IMG/VR virus record: IMGVR_UViG_3300025112_000090
Coordinates: 1 to 33,051 of that record
Reading direction: 5' to 3' (one strand)
DNA: 33,051 bases
From: a virus
Under the pieces are notes generated by a model that was not told the origin of the DNA, ran no database searches, and saw nothing but the letters and a program-made list of their open reading frames with translations. Below are positions 10,843-17,824 of the stretch, piece after piece. Each line of letters begins with the position of its first letter. The first letter of the stretch is position 1. A program made the position numbers and the translations under genes.

Positions 10843-11180
10843 TAGTTTGATAATGGATTTTTTGTGCTAACCTTTATCTCTTCTATTTGTACTTTTAATA
10901 ATTCTATTTCTTTTTTATTTATTTGACTAATAGTATGACCATGCTCAGTATCATGTGTATGTTCTACTACGTCATGACTGTGAGATGTATCTGCATTTTC
11001 TAAAGTTGAAACTTTTTCTTCAAGTACAGCTATTTGTGAAGAATAATCTGCCGACTCTCTAGACTCTAATACATCTATTTTAGTCATAACCTCACCATAC
11101 TTAATGAAACCGCCGCCAATTGCTGCAATGACTCCGAGCAATGCTGCGACTCCTGCTAATTGACCTTTAATTTTATCCAT
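10842..11180 (-). CDS. Membrane-anchored coiled coil with three HxH motifs, 112 aa
   Basis: Residues 7-26 are a glycine/alanine-rich hydrophobic helix (QLAGVAALLGVIAAIGGGF). Then come a coiled-coil segment (YSSQIAVLEEKVSTLENAD), a histidine patch with HSH (67-69), HTH (74-76) and HGH (80-82), and a second coil (EIELLKVQIEEIKV). HxH motifs in trimeric phage tail fibres bind iron; that is an analogy only. Holin- or spanin-like roles are alternatives, but the metal patch argues for something else. The start overlaps the upstream stop by one base. Confidence 0.7.
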   Translation of the reverse strand: MDKIKGQLAGVAALLGVIAAIGGGFIKYGEVMTKIDVLESRESADYSSQIAVLEEKVSTLENADTSHSHDVVEHTHDTEHGHTISQINKKEIELLKVQIEEIKVSTKNPLSN

Positions 11181-11515
11181 TAGGAATTTTTATCGTAAGC
11201 TCTACCACCACCTCTTAGTGCTAGTTTAAGTCTTCCCGGTCCTTTACTAGTTAAAGTTTTTAAACCTTTTGTTGCAGCGTCCATTTCTTCAGCTGTTTTA
11301 AAATCTCCTATTATTCCTTTAAATTTAGATTTCATTGTATCTACAACTCTTTCTTTTTCCATAGGAGATCTTTTTCTTCTAGAAAAAGTTTTTGTTTCAG
11401 AATTTACATTTTTCAATACTTTTTTTAATTTTTCACGAAGAGTAGGTTGATTTGCTTTTCGTTTAGCAAACTTTTTTTTACTTTCTTCAGTTTGTGCATA
11501 AAAAGGTTTAGTCAT
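11180..11515 (-). CDS. Basic hypothetical protein, 111 aa
   Basis: Lysine/arginine-rich first half (ESKKKFAKRKANQPTLREKL; TFSRRKRSPMEKERV), a helical middle (AEEMDAATKGLKTLTSK) and a glycine-rich end (RLKLALRGGGRAYDKNS). Possibly nucleic-acid binding or a minor virion component. ATG 11515 is preferred over an in-frame GTG at 11524 because GGTGG sits just before it. Confidence 0.65.
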   Translation of the reverse strand: MTKPFYAQTEESKKKFAKRKANQPTLREKLKKVLKNVNSETKTFSRRKRSPMEKERVVDTMKSKFKGIIGDFKTAEEMDAATKGLKTLTSKGPGRLKLALRGGGRAYDKNS

Positions 11516-11576
11516 TTCCACCACCTTTTTTACCCAGATCTGATAGTGTTTTTGGTGCTTTTCTTGCTTTAGCCAT
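11508..11576 (-). CDS. Possible 22-aa micro-gene
   Basis: ATG 11576 overlaps the stop of the 555-aa gene, has AGAGGT about 8-9 nt upstream, and ends overlapping the next start. Product MAKARKAPKTLSDLGKKGGG plus two residues. The overlaps and ribosome site suggest translation, but it may simply be a coupling leader. Confidence 0.42.
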   Translation of the reverse strand: MAKARKAPKTLSDLGKKGGGND

Positions 11577-13236
11577 TTTTTAATACCTCTAGTTCTATTA
11601 AAAGCTGTTGTTTTCTGGAGTTAATCTCCATAAGTTTTTTTGCTTTAATCTCGATCTTATCATTTTGAATATAACTTGCAAGAGTCTTTTCTGCATAAAT
11701 TAATCTATTATCTATGAGATTTAATTGGTCTAAATATATGTCTTTTGGTGCATAAAATGCAACATTATACGAGTCTAATGATAACTGATCACTTACCATT
11801 GCATCCATTTTTATTAAATTTTTAAGTTGTAGATTCTTTAATGGGTTTTTAATCTTTTCATCAACTTTAGCCATAACTTTTTCTAATTTAGGTTTGACCG
11901 TTTCTTTCGATTGTACTTTTTTTTGTTTGGTATTATTTTGTTTTGAAACAACGGATGTTGTAGCAGTTTCGCTAGCAGATTCTTTTTCTTCGGGTTCTTC
12001 TTTCTCATTTTTTGCTTCTACCATAGATGTTTTCTCTTGAACAGTTTCTTTTTTTTCTTCAGGTGGTGCAGTTTCCATTTTGCTTGGTCCGGGTTCCGTG
12101 TTCCCTGGCTCTTCTTCCTTTGCTGGTGCTTCTTCAATCATAGCTTTAGGTTCTTCAGGAGGCTCTTCCATAGTAGATGTAGATACTTCCTCTATCATCT
12201 CATTAAAAGGCATTTCTTCTTTTACCATTTGAACCATTTCTTCTTTCAATGTTTCAATAGGCATCTCTTCCATGACAGGAGCAAACATTTCTTCTACCAT
12301 TGGTGATTCCATCAGGATGGCTCCAGTTGAAGTAGAAGCTACTTCAATCGTTATACCTGTTGATTCTATATTAAGTTCGACTCTAGAACCTTCTTCTAAT
12401 TTACCTGATGCAAAAAACTCTTCTTCTATTATAGACTCTAGTCCAGATATAATGTCATAGATTTCATTCTCTGTAAGCTCTGTTGTATTTAAAGCTTCAT
12501 TAATAACTGCTATCTCTTGTGTAGATAAAGCTTCATGATCATCTGTTGGAAAATCTAATAATAACTCAGCTCCTAATAAATTAGGTCCTCGAAGTGCGGA
12601 CGTACTTAAAGATCCATCAAATCCTTGCCAGTACCATTCATAAGATGCCCCACCAGTACCATTCCAAGTTAGACTATCTTCAAACTTTGCACTGTTTCCA
12701 TAATAACCTGCATCATTGAGTCTTGTAGTTGTCATGTCAGCTAATGTATTCCCATCAGCGTCTTTAATTTTTAAATGGAGAACATAACTGTCATTAGCAC
12801 CAGTTGATTGACCACAACTAAAAGAACTGGACCCATCCTCACAGTTTTGAACTGAGAAATAAGAATTTAATATTATTCCCCCATCTAATTTGTTTTGTGT
12901 TGCAGTATAGGTTGTGCCAGACTCAACACCTGTTACTCCAACTAAAGTATCATCAGCTGATACTTTCATATCACGACTTGACTCTAATTCTCCACTAAAT
13001 GCTCTACCACAATGGCCGTTGATTGTTGTGCCACAGGTTATGGTAAACCCATTATGAGTTGAGTTATTTGATAGATTGCCTGTGCCTGAGTTTACACCAT
13101 CTAAATTATGGCTATCTAGACTTGATGATGTTGTTCCTGCGTTTGGTAATATGTTGGTAGATGTAGCAGTATCATTTTCTGCTTTAGCTGAAAGTATTAT
13201 TAATGTTAGTATTAAGAATGCGTATAACCACCTCAT
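11569..13236 (-). CDS. Secreted modular protein with acidic proline-rich stalk, 555 aa
   Basis: Residues 1-19 are a textbook signal peptide (RWLYAFLILTLIILSAKA, cleavage before END). Residues 20-235 are a serine/threonine/glycine-rich beta-type domain with cysteine pairs (TCGTTINGHCG; CEDGSSSFSC), resembling adhesin or carbohydrate-binding domains. Residues 240-310 are helical. Residues about 315-455 are a Glu/Pro/Met low-complexity stalk (EEPPEEPKAMIEEAPAKEEE), and the end is a lysine-rich helix. An export signal on a phage protein of this size suggests action at the host envelope or on the cell surface; a virion fibre is the alternative. Codons in the stalk include a GDTCCNN run. Confidence 0.7.
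   Translation of the reverse strand: MRWLYAFLILTLIILSAKAENDTATSTNILPNAGTTSSSLDSHNLDGVNSGTGNLSNNSTHNGFTITCGTTINGHCGRAFSGELESSRDMKVSADDTLVGVTGVESGTTYTATQNKLDGGIILNSYFSVQNCEDGSSSFSCGQSTGANDSYVLHLKIKDADGNTLADMTTTRLNDAGYYGNSAKFEDSLTWNGTGGASYEWYWQGFDGSLSTSALRGPNLLGAELLLDFPTDDHEALSTQEIAVINEALNTTELTENEIYDIISGLESIIEEEFFASGKLEEGSRVELNIESTGITIEVASTSTGAILMESPMVEEMFAPVMEEMPIETLKEEMVQMVKEEMPFNEMIEEVSTSTMEEPPEEPKAMIEEAPAKEEEPGNTEPGPSKMETAPPEEKKETVQEKTSMVEAKNEKEEPEEKESASETATTSVVSKQNNTKQKKVQSKETVKPKLEKVMAKVDEKIKNPLKNLQLKNLIKMDAMVSDQLSLDSYNVAFYAPKDIYLDQLNLIDNRLIYAEKTLASYIQNDKIEIKAKKLMEINSRKQQLLIELEVLKNG
12086..12113 (+). repeat. GDTCCNN heptad run in the secreted-protein gene
   Basis: Plus-strand units GGTCCGG, GTTCCGT, GTTCCCT, GGCTCTT in exact 7-bp phase. 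Read on the minus strand they encode part of EEEPGNTEPGPS in the low-complexity stalk. Confidence 0.75.
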
Positions 13237-13442
13237 TTTAATATGAGTTTAAGAATTGATTTCTCACCTAGATAAATTTCGGTCTCTGCCATAGACTTTA
13301 TGCACTGGTATTGTATGTGTTTTTTAGAATCACGCATTGCAATTCTTTTACCTTTTAAACAATCTGACATAGAGTCTTGTATTCTATGTTCTTTTATTTC
13401 TCCGTTAACTATCATTAAAAGTGCTATTACCATTTCTGTCAT
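13233..13442 (-). CDS. Small protein with hydrophobic N-terminus and two cysteines, 69 aa
   Basis: MTEMVIALLMIVNGEIKEHR starts with a short hydrophobic helix, a possible signal or anchor. Cys28 and Cys47 could form a disulphide if exported. The rest is charged with a strand-like end (SILKLILK). Overlaps both neighbours (4 nt with the 555-aa gene; one base upstream). I recall this protein type in marine phages, function unknown. Confidence 0.68.
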   Translation of the reverse strand: MTEMVIALLMIVNGEIKEHRIQDSMSDCLKGKRIAMRDSKKHIQYQCIKSMAETEIYLGEKSILKLILK

Positions 13443-13822
13443 TAATGTGCTCCGTTACCGTTTGCTCTTACTTTGTCTTTTAAATCTTCTATATCATTTA
13501 ATGCTTTTTCTAATTGATCTCTTAAAAATTCTATATTAACTTTGTTAGTCATATTCATCTCTTGAGTCTCTTCCATTTTCTCAACAGACTTATAAAGATC
13601 TTCTAATAAAAAATGTTGCTCCTGGTCCACGGGCACCTGTTCACTTTTTTTTAATAAATCATTTTCAAACAGCTCACGTGAAGTCTCTAACGATACCAAC
13701 CTCGAAGTCAGCTCTGTATATCCGAGCACGCCCATTGCGACGAGCACGATCAGGCTAGCTACCGTCTTCATTGGCATCTGCACAGCAGCTGATTCAGATA
13801 TGTTAAGTGGTTTATTACTCAT
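13442..13822 (-). CDS. Membrane-anchored coiled-coil protein, 126 aa
   Basis: A polar start (MSNKPLNISESAAVQMPM) is followed by one transmembrane helix at residues 20-36 (VASLIVLVAMGVLGYTEL) and a long coiled coil (TSRLVSLETSRELFEN; VNIEFLRDQLEKALNDIEDL). Topology and size resemble inner-membrane spanin or holin accessory proteins, but it lies far from the lysin gene. A GDTCCNN-type run (13624-13644) encodes VPVDQEQ. Overlaps the upstream micro-gene by 4 nt. Confidence 0.68.
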   Translation of the reverse strand: MSNKPLNISESAAVQMPMKTVASLIVLVAMGVLGYTELTSRLVSLETSRELFENDLLKKSEQVPVDQEQHFLLEDLYKSVEKMEETQEMNMTNKVNIEFLRDQLEKALNDIEDLKDKVRANGNGAH

Positions 13823-13941
13823 TTCTTTTTTCTCATGTAATGTTTAGATGGTTCATAATCCCATCTTTTACCGTGATGACCTCTTAAGTCTGCATACCAC
13901 ATTCTTAATTTTACTATCCATTTACGTACAGGTCTAGGCAT
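13819..13941 (-). CDS. Basic micro-protein, 40 aa
   Basis: ATG 13941 to TGA 13819; MPRPVRKWIVKLRMWYADLR then GHHGKRWDYEPSKHYMRKKK. Half of its residues are basic or aromatic, suggesting RNA/DNA or membrane-surface binding. It overlaps the next start by 4 nt and follows the upstream stop by 2 nt, so it is probably translated. Confidence 0.6.
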   Translation of the reverse strand: MPRPVRKWIVKLRMWYADLRGHHGKRWDYEPSKHYMRKKK

Positions 13942-13943
13942 TT

Positions 13944-14633
13944 TTATCTAACATTTGGTTTCTTTAATGGTATTATTTCTATTTTAATTTCTTTATCCAT
14001 TTTTTCTAATTCTTTTGTCATTTTAGCTTCTTCTTTTAATCTAAGTTTTTCTGCTCTCTTATCAGCTTTTTCTCTGTCTTTAATACGTTTAATATATGTT
14101 TTATAATCTGGTCTTTCATGACCATATTTAGACCACAATGCCATAGCTTCAGCTCCAATTTTGCCGTCAATTGGACAGACAGTGCCCGCAGAAATCATGC
14201 TCTCAAACACGCGCTCATCTTGGCAGAGGATGGCCACGGCTGCTACACGCATACCAAAATCATTTAATATTCTTGCTAGTTTTAATCGTTCACAATTTTT
14301 ATCAATAAAATGTTTTCCGCCACTGATACCAAAGCCAAATGTTTGAACACCAAGTGATCCACCGACTGCACATACATCTTGTGTCATAGAATTGTATGAT
14401 GGTGCTGATGCTGTTGGTGGTGCTGATTTTATATTAGAGTTAGATGTAGAATTTGTTGTTGTGCTAGAAGATGATCCGGATTCATATGTGGTTGCTCCAC
14501 CTGTATACCCACCCTCAATACTTGTGTTTCCGCCGCTAACGTTCGTTTGTGTTTCTGCTGAACGTGCTGGTCCACCAAATAAAGCTAACAGTGTTAACAT
14601 TATAATTAAGATTGCTGTAAATCTATAGTCCAT
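13944..14633 (-). CDS. Secreted protein with Ser/Thr-rich linker and basic helical tail, 229 aa
   Basis: From ATG 14633 (GGAGAG 8 nt upstream) the protein begins with a signal peptide (FTAILIIMLTLLALFGGPARSA, residues about 5-26), then a Ser/Thr/Gly-rich linker (YESGSSSSTTTNSTSNSN). A compact domain follows with four cysteines (MTQDVCAVGGSLGV; NCERLKLARILNDFGMRVA; ILCQDERVF; AGTVCPIDGKIGAEA). The tail is a charged helix (ADKRAEKLRLKEEAKMTKEL). I recall this as a common marine-phage family of unknown function. It would act outside the inner membrane if exported. Confidence 0.72.
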   Translation of the reverse strand: MDYRFTAILIIMLTLLALFGGPARSAETQTNVSGGNTSIEGGYTGGATTYESGSSSSTTTNSTSNSNIKSAPPTASAPSYNSMTQDVCAVGGSLGVQTFGFGISGGKHFIDKNCERLKLARILNDFGMRVAAVAILCQDERVFESMISAGTVCPIDGKIGAEAMALWSKYGHERPDYKTYIKRIKDREKADKRAEKLRLKEEAKMTKELEKMDKEIKIEIIPLKKPNVR

Positions 14634-14647
14634 CTTGGCACTCTCCA

Positions 14648-14794
14648 TTATTGACACGACAAACACTCTTCGTCTTTGTTTTTAGGATCATCACATTGAC
14701 AATCCTCACAAGTACAAATGCCATAGATATCTGCATGCAGTTCTTCTTGACAATGACATTTGTGATGACATTTTTTACATTTGTTTTTTTCCAT
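14648..14794 (-). CDS. Metallothionein-like cysteine-rich protein, 48 aa
   Basis: Ten cysteines in 48 residues: CKKCHHKCHC (6-15), CTCEDCQC (27-34) and CLSC (44-47), with three histidines near the first cluster. CxC and CxxC spacing is typical of metallothioneins and other metal-cluster proteins. ATG 14794 is preferred over the in-frame upstream start at 14863, which would precede the upstream gene's stop. Metal identity and role are unknown. Confidence 0.62.
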   Translation of the reverse strand: MEKNKCKKCHHKCHCQEELHADIYGICTCEDCQCDDPKNKDEECLSCQ

Positions 14795-14795
14795 A

Positions 14796-15005
14796 TTACT
14801 TCGCTGCTTCTCTACAAGTAGGACAAGATTTTTTAAATCTTGTTTTATGTGTATTACAAACAATTTTTTCTATTACTGGTGTTTCCACTTTATCTTCTAA
14901 TTTTAATGTTTCTTGTTCTTCATTAAAACCTTCCATTAAAAGTTCAGATGTAGTTTTTTCTTTTTTAAAAATTTTGTTCCACAAAGATTTTATCCATTTA
15001 ATCAT
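14796..15005 (-). CDS. Small protein with amphipathic N-terminus and CxxC end, 69 aa
   Basis: MIKWIKSLWNKIFKKEKTT is a basic amphipathic, tryptophan-rich helix suited to membrane-surface binding. The middle is acidic, and the end has CNTH and CPTC, a possible zinc knuckle. GAGGAAAAG precedes ATG 15005; the in-frame ATG at 15026 lies deeper in the upstream gene. No family recognised. Confidence 0.62.
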   Translation of the reverse strand: MIKWIKSLWNKIFKKEKTTSELLMEGFNEEQETLKLEDKVETPVIEKIVCNTHKTRFKKSCPTCREAAK

Positions 15006-15648
15006 TTTTCTTTTCCTCAATTTCATAGAAGTACTTATCAGTATCTTCCGTTTTCCATTTACCTGAGTCTTCTACTTCCCAGTCTGAAGTTTGAACCTTC
15101 CAATCTGGAACTTCGTCTCTCACTGTAAATGACGTTATGTCCCACAGGATACGATTGTTAGGTTGTGCTGCATAATTTCCATTCTCTAGAGCGAGAATGT
15201 GTGCGCATTTATGTTCATGCGGTATTTCAGAATGATCTGTATCTACTATATTACTCTCTGGGTGCGCCCAGTCAACAGTAAATAAATATTTTCCTCTGTG
15301 CCATTTTTTATCCTTACCCCAGTATTTTCCGTTACTTCCGTTGATTAAGTCCCAACTAGTAACAGCAGGATAATAGCTAAAACAATTCCAAAGCTCCAGC
15401 TCATCAAGTCGCATCCTAGGAACTTCATCAATTTTAAATCCTCTTTGAATGAAAGCAGAGATTGGTAACCGATAGAATATAGCACCGTTTTCCATAATTG
15501 CATGAAAGAGTATAGCACTCCCTGCAATTGATGTAAGGCCAAAGATAATGCAGTCTTCAACTTCTCCATGATGTTTCTTAAGATCGTAAAGATATTCTCT
15601 TCTGATCTGAGAATACAGCACAGGAATGTTTGCATTTAGATAGGCCAT
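14998..15648 (-). CDS. Conserved-looking phage protein, 216 aa, function unknown
   Basis: Begins MAYLNANIPVLYSQIRREYL and has a well-packed mixed domain (DCIIFGLTSIAGSAILFHAI; FYRLPISAFIQRGF; LELWNCFSYYPAVTSWDL). Then come DWAHPESN, an EIPHEHKCAHILALENGNYA core and an acidic tryptophan-rich tail. I recall very similar proteins in marine phages and cyanophages without assigned function. No signal peptide. Overlaps the following gene by 8 nt. Confidence 0.7.
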   Translation of the reverse strand: MAYLNANIPVLYSQIRREYLYDLKKHHGEVEDCIIFGLTSIAGSAILFHAIMENGAIFYRLPISAFIQRGFKIDEVPRMRLDELELWNCFSYYPAVTSWDLINGSNGKYWGKDKKWHRGKYLFTVDWAHPESNIVDTDHSEIPHEHKCAHILALENGNYAAQPNNRILWDITSFTVRDEVPDWKVQTSDWEVEDSGKWKTEDTDKYFYEIEEKKND

Positions 15649-15655
15649 GCATAAA

Positions 15656-15757
15656 TTATTTTATTAAAGCGATTATTGCGATAACGACTATTGCTATAAT
15701 AACAGCTTTTTGTTTATTAGCTTTAGCCCATGTTATTATTGTTTTTATATGGTCCAT
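15656..15757 (-). CDS. Single-pass membrane micro-protein, 33 aa
   Basis: ATG 15757 has a strong AAGGAG site (8 nt spacing). The product is MDHIKTIITWAKANKQK followed by a pure hydrophobic helix of about 16 residues (AVIIAIVVIAIIALI). Size and design resemble phage toxins, holin regulators or membrane sensors. Sits alone between the 216-aa gene and the polymerase gene. Confidence 0.62.
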   Translation of the reverse strand: MDHIKTIITWAKANKQKAVIIAIVVIAIIALIK

Positions 15758-15771
15758 AATTTTCTCCTTGT

Positions 15772-17625
15772 TTATTTTATTGTACCCCAATTTGGTCCAG
15801 ATTCATAGTCTACTTTATTAGGAACTTCAAGAGAAACAGCACTTTCCATAATATCTTTTATTTTTTGTGCATGTTCTGGTGATTCAACAGATATATCAAG
15901 TTCATCGTGTACTTGTATGTGTGGTATAATTCCCTCTTTATATAACTCTATCATTGCCTTCTTTGTCATGTCAGCTGCTGATCCTTGTATTAATTTGTTT
16001 AATGCTTTGTAAGTATATGCACGTTTGATCCCTGGTCCGTGTTCCATAAGTGCTGCTTCATGAGACAATGCTTTATGAATTCCGAATTGATTAGGTTCCC
16101 ACAAATGAAACCTACACAAACGTCCAAGTAGTGTTCTAACTTGACCTCGATCTTGTGCTCGACTACTAACATTATCCATCAGTTGTTTTACGAATGGAAC
16201 TTTATTATGATAATGTCTAAATAGTTCATTAGCTTTATCTTTACTAACACCTAACTCTGCTTGTAATTTATTTTTACCCATACCATAGAACAGACCAAGA
16301 TTTATTGTCTTGGCCTGTGATCTAGGTATATCCGCCATCTCAGCAACGATCGTATGAAAATCCGCATCACCTTCGTGATATGCGTCCAATACATCGCCCA
16401 CTCCATAAAGATTCTGTAAAGCTGCATAATGCACTACCAGCCTAGGCTCTTGCTGTGAATAGTCAAAACAACCCCATGTATGCCCTTCCTCAGGCACAAA
16501 TAGAGCCCTGATCCGTGGTCCGAGATCCTTGTTTCTTGCTGGAATCTGTTGAAGGTTAGGATTAGAATATGAAAATCTTCCTGTCACAGTTCCGCCATTA
16601 TCTGATCTAAGTTGATTTATATCTGCATGAATTCTTCCTTTATGAGAATGCTTGAGTATGGTATCAATGAACGTGGTATGGGCTTTATTTATTTCACGGG
16701 CCTGAGCTATTTGTTTCACCACTGGATGTGGGTGATTTTGTAAAAAATTTTTAGTAAAGGAAGGTGCCGATGTTTTCTCAGTTCTATCGTAGTTTAGTTT
16801 CAATTTATCAAAAACTTGTGCAATGCTTCTTGCAGCCCATATTTGAGTGTCTACTCCTGTTTCTTTTTTTATTTCTAGGAGTAACATATCTTCTTGTGAT
16901 GCTAGCTCTTGCTTTAATTTATGAGCTGCTTCAACGTCTACGCATACTCCCTTAAATTTCATATCAATTAAACAAGGAAACAATTCCGTTTCCATATTCA
17001 TGATTGAATTTATATCTTGATGATCTATTTCTTTTTTAAGTTCTTGCCAAAGTGCTAATGTTATCTCTGCATCTTTTTCTGCGTATGCACCAACATAAAT
17101 CGCAGGTAGTTTATACATTTCTGCCTTGGGGTCAACCCCCCAACTTTTTGCTGCTTCATATAATTCTGTTTCATTTTTTCCTTTTCCAGTGTATCGTTTA
17201 GCACAATTGTTTAAGTCATAGCGCATTTGATTTTCATCAACTAGGGCCGATGCAATCATCGTGTCTACAATTTTTCCGCTGATACTTAAACCTAACGCGC
17301 GTATCCAACACACGTCATACATGGCGTTGTGAAATATCTTTGTAGAAGGTAAATTTAATATGTCTTGAAACCATTTAAGGACCATTTTACGATCCATATT
17401 ACCACCCCCTTCATGTGCAATCGGATAATAAGCACACCAACCTTTAACAGCTACAGCTATTCCAGTAACGTCTCCTTTACCTGTGACTGAACCTGAACCC
17501 ATTTTTATTAAATCTGGATCTTTAGTTTCTAAGTCAATTGCAATTTCATCATAACCAGATAACTCTGGAAAATTTTCTGGCGGTAGCCATTCTGTTTGTG
17601 GTTTAAATAGTGGTATCTGCATCAT
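15772..17625 (-). CDS. polA: Family A DNA polymerase with 3'-5' exonuclease, about 617 aa
   Basis: Replicative-type phage polymerase. Exonuclease motifs are intact: IAIDLETKD (about 29-37), FHNAMYDV (98-105), YAEKDAEITLALW (181-193). Polymerase motifs: TGRFSYSNPNLQQIP (348-362), motif A DYSQQEPR (388-395), motif B RSQAKTINLGLFYG (435-448), motif C QVHDE (571-575). Motif B has leucine (443) at the position of E. coli Phe762. No 5'-3' exonuclease domain, as usual for phages. ATG 17625 or 17622 follows AAAGGGATT; the frame's TTG at 17637 is unlikely. Two GDTCCNN runs encode KDLGPRIRA and EHGPGIK. Confidence 0.93.
   Translation of the reverse strand: MMQIPLFKPQTEWLPPENFPELSGYDEIAIDLETKDPDLIKMGSGSVTGKGDVTGIAVAVKGWCAYYPIAHEGGGNMDRKMVLKWFQDILNLPSTKIFHNAMYDVCWIRALGLSISGKIVDTMIASALVDENQMRYDLNNCAKRYTGKGKNETELYEAAKSWGVDPKAEMYKLPAIYVGAYAEKDAEITLALWQELKKEIDHQDINSIMNMETELFPCLIDMKFKGVCVDVEAAHKLKQELASQEDMLLLEIKKETGVDTQIWAARSIAQVFDKLKLNYDRTEKTSAPSFTKNFLQNHPHPVVKQIAQAREINKAHTTFIDTILKHSHKGRIHADINQLRSDNGGTVTGRFSYSNPNLQQIPARNKDLGPRIRALFVPEEGHTWGCFDYSQQEPRLVVHYAALQNLYGVGDVLDAYHEGDADFHTIVAEMADIPRSQAKTINLGLFYGMGKNKLQAELGVSKDKANELFRHYHNKVPFVKQLMDNVSSRAQDRGQVRTLLGRLCRFHLWEPNQFGIHKALSHEAALMEHGPGIKRAYTYKALNKLIQGSAADMTKKAMIELYKEGIIPHIQVHDELDISVESPEHAQKIKDIMESAVSLEVPNKVDYESGPNWGTIK
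16027..16047 (+). repeat. GDTCCNN heptad run in the polymerase gene (1)
   Basis: Plus-strand units GATCCCT, GGTCCGT, GTTCCAT in 7-bp phase; encodes MEHGPGIK on the minus strand. Confidence 0.72.
16503..16530 (+). repeat. GDTCCNN heptad run in the polymerase gene (2)
   Basis: Plus-strand units GAGCCCT, GATCCGT, GGTCCGA, GATCCTT in 7-bp phase; encodes KDLGPRIRAL, near the conserved NLQQIP block. Confidence 0.75.
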
Positions 17626-17824
17626 AATCCCTTTCAATAATCATTTCTATAAAGTGAATTGCTTTTAATAAGTCTTCTTTCTTTCCCTTGTGAGGATGTC
17701 TACAAATATATTTAATTGCACATCCTTCCGGAAATAACATTTTATTTTCTATTACAAATTTACTGGGCTGAATCTTAAATCCTTGGTAGTGAGATCCTGC
17801 AATTTGTTTGTCGTATGCACTCAT
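17603..17824 (-). CDS. DUF3310-like protein, 73 aa
   Basis: Contains KQIAGSHYQGFKIQPSKFV, then GCAIKYICRHPHKGKKEDLL and KAIHFIEMII, the full pattern of the small phage DUF3310 family, sometimes annotated as a nucleotide-kinase-like protein. Its role is not firmly known; it is regularly encoded in phage replication modules, as here. It overlaps the helicase stop by 4 nt and the polymerase start by about 20 nt. Confidence 0.85.
   Translation of the reverse strand: MSAYDKQIAGSHYQGFKIQPSKFVIENKMLFPEGCAIKYICRHPHKGKKEDLLKAIHFIEMIIERDYDADTTI

Noticed and set aside
12037-12306. 89-codon plus-strand frame rich in Phe, His and Arg
   Set aside because: Mirror of the Glu/Pro-rich stalk of the secreted protein.
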